DNA from: JBKPDV01 sp046728075
GTDB lineage: Bacteria > Acidobacteriota > Thermoanaerobaculia > UBA5066 > Gp7-AA6
DNA length: 6,457 nucleotides
Assembly (NCBI GenBank): GCA_046728075.1
Contig: JBKPDV010000267.1
Span: 1 to 6,457, forward strand
Reading direction: 5' to 3'
The notes under the pieces are model-generated. The model saw nothing but the letters and a program-made list of their open reading frames with translations, made no database searches and was not told the origin of the DNA. The position numbers and the translations under genes are program-made. Shown piece after piece: positions 6,207 through 6,457 of this stretch (position 1 is the first letter of the stretch; each line of letters begins with the position of its first letter).

Positions 6207-6271
6207 TTCGCCCTCGCTCCCGGACGATTCATAAGCGCACGCCCTCCCGCCTGGAGAGGCCATTCGCTCAT
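6203..6271 (-). other. Possible 22-codon upstream ORF overlapping the pseudokinase start
   Basis: An ATG at 6271-6269 opens a 22-residue frame beginning MSEWPLQAGG, ending at the TGA at 6205-6203, which overlaps the preferred pseudokinase ATG as ATGA. It lies between the likely promoter and the gene, so a leader peptide with translational coupling is possible. There is no Shine-Dalgarno ahead of it and the length is short enough to be chance. Confidence 0.15.
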
Positions 6272-6291
6272 GGATGGTTTGGGTGTGAAGG

Positions 6292-6300
6292 ATTCTACCA
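6292..6300 (-). promoter_or_regulatory. Likely extended -10 promoter of the pseudokinase gene
   Basis: On the minus strand TGGTAGAAT reads as TGn followed by TAGAAT, a one-mismatch -10 box with the extended element. Transcription would start near 6285, giving a leader of about 80 bases to the preferred ATG or about 22 to the outer one. No good -35 is seen, as is common with extended -10 promoters. Confidence 0.45.
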
Positions 6301-6414
6301 GCCCGGGCGCGGGCAGGATCCCGGTCCGGCAGGTTGGGGCCACCTCTTGACGAGGCCGGGCAGCGGAGCGGGCCCGGTCGCGCCGCGAAGGCCGTCTAAC
6401 TACCGGACCGGCAG

Positions 6415-6457
6415 CTACTTGCGAGGACGAGTGTCTTCGCCCACGCGATCTTTTTCG
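6415..6457 (-). CDS. Possible C-terminal end of a gene entering from the right edge
   Basis: One minus-strand frame from the right edge reads EKDRVGEDTRPRK and then a TAG at 6417-6415. The charged, Arg/Lys-ending peptide looks like a protein C-terminus and the orientation matches the pseudokinase gene downstream. Thirteen codons are too few to identify a family or exclude chance. If real, the gap to the pseudokinase start is about 200 bases with its own promoter. Confidence 0.3.
   Translation of the reverse strand, partial: EKDRVGEDTRPRK

Noticed and set aside
5208..6350. Plus-strand open frame of 380 codons
   Set aside because: Antisense to the pseudokinase, with no recognisable motif and a composition typical of a shadow frame.
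6321..6414. Near-identical 12-base copies of CCGGnCCGGCAG at 6321 and 6403, also partly inverted
   Set aside because: The motif is nearly self-complementary and GC-rich, so direct and inverted matches arise together by chance; no T-tract or gene boundary logic makes it a terminator with confidence.

Overview
This window is GC-rich bacterial chromosomal DNA with compact genes and no RNA gene, insertion sequence or CRISPR array that I can see. The style of the genes suggests Acidobacteriota, with moderate confidence. The pointers are a BlaI/M56 regulator pair in which the membrane protease carries a Gly-Gly-Val repeat linker and a TPR-like tail, a membrane-anchored kinase-like protein with a TPR-like tail, and a stand-alone B12-binding-type radical SAM enzyme. 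No marker gene is present to settle the taxonomy.

Layout from left to right. On the minus strand, a two-gene operon runs off the left edge: a BlaI/MecI/CopY-type repressor (1631-2014), followed with no gap by an M56 (BlaR1/MecR1-type) membrane metalloprotease (from 1630 past base 1). The ORF for the protease is open at the window edge; I translated it by hand and it carries a full HExxH zinc site. A 233-base intergenic region (2015-2247) follows. It holds two near-identical 14-base dyads 20 bases apart in front of the repressor, which are candidate BlaI-type operators, and a much stronger interrupted palindrome (2168-2203) nearer the next gene. Divergently, on the plus strand, come a Nudix hydrolase of the ADP-sugar pyrophosphatase type (2248-2811) and, 45 bases later, a B12-binding-type radical SAM protein (2857-4401). 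A 116-base junction without a convincing terminator separates it from a convergent minus-strand gene (4518-6206) for a membrane-anchored protein-kinase-fold protein whose catalytic residues all appear to be replaced, i.e. a pseudokinase. Upstream of that gene is a likely extended -10 promoter, and the last 43 bases may be the 3' end of another minus-strand gene.

How the parts may work together. The repressor and protease form a recognisable signal-relay pair: in the BlaR1/BlaI model, a periplasmic signal activates the cytoplasmic zinc protease, which inactivates the repressor and frees the operators. Here the penicillin-binding sensor domain is not seen; the visible part of the C-terminal half is a Lys/Pro linker, a Gly-rich repeat and the beginning of a TPR, so the signal is probably not a beta-lactam. 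The Nudix and radical SAM genes are co-oriented and divergent from the repressor, so they could be targets of it, but the twin dyads sit on the repressor side and this link is inference. The pseudokinase is probably an independent scaffold or sensor. The most notable items are the non-classical protease sensor, the twin operators, the long interrupted palindrome and the degenerate kinase.
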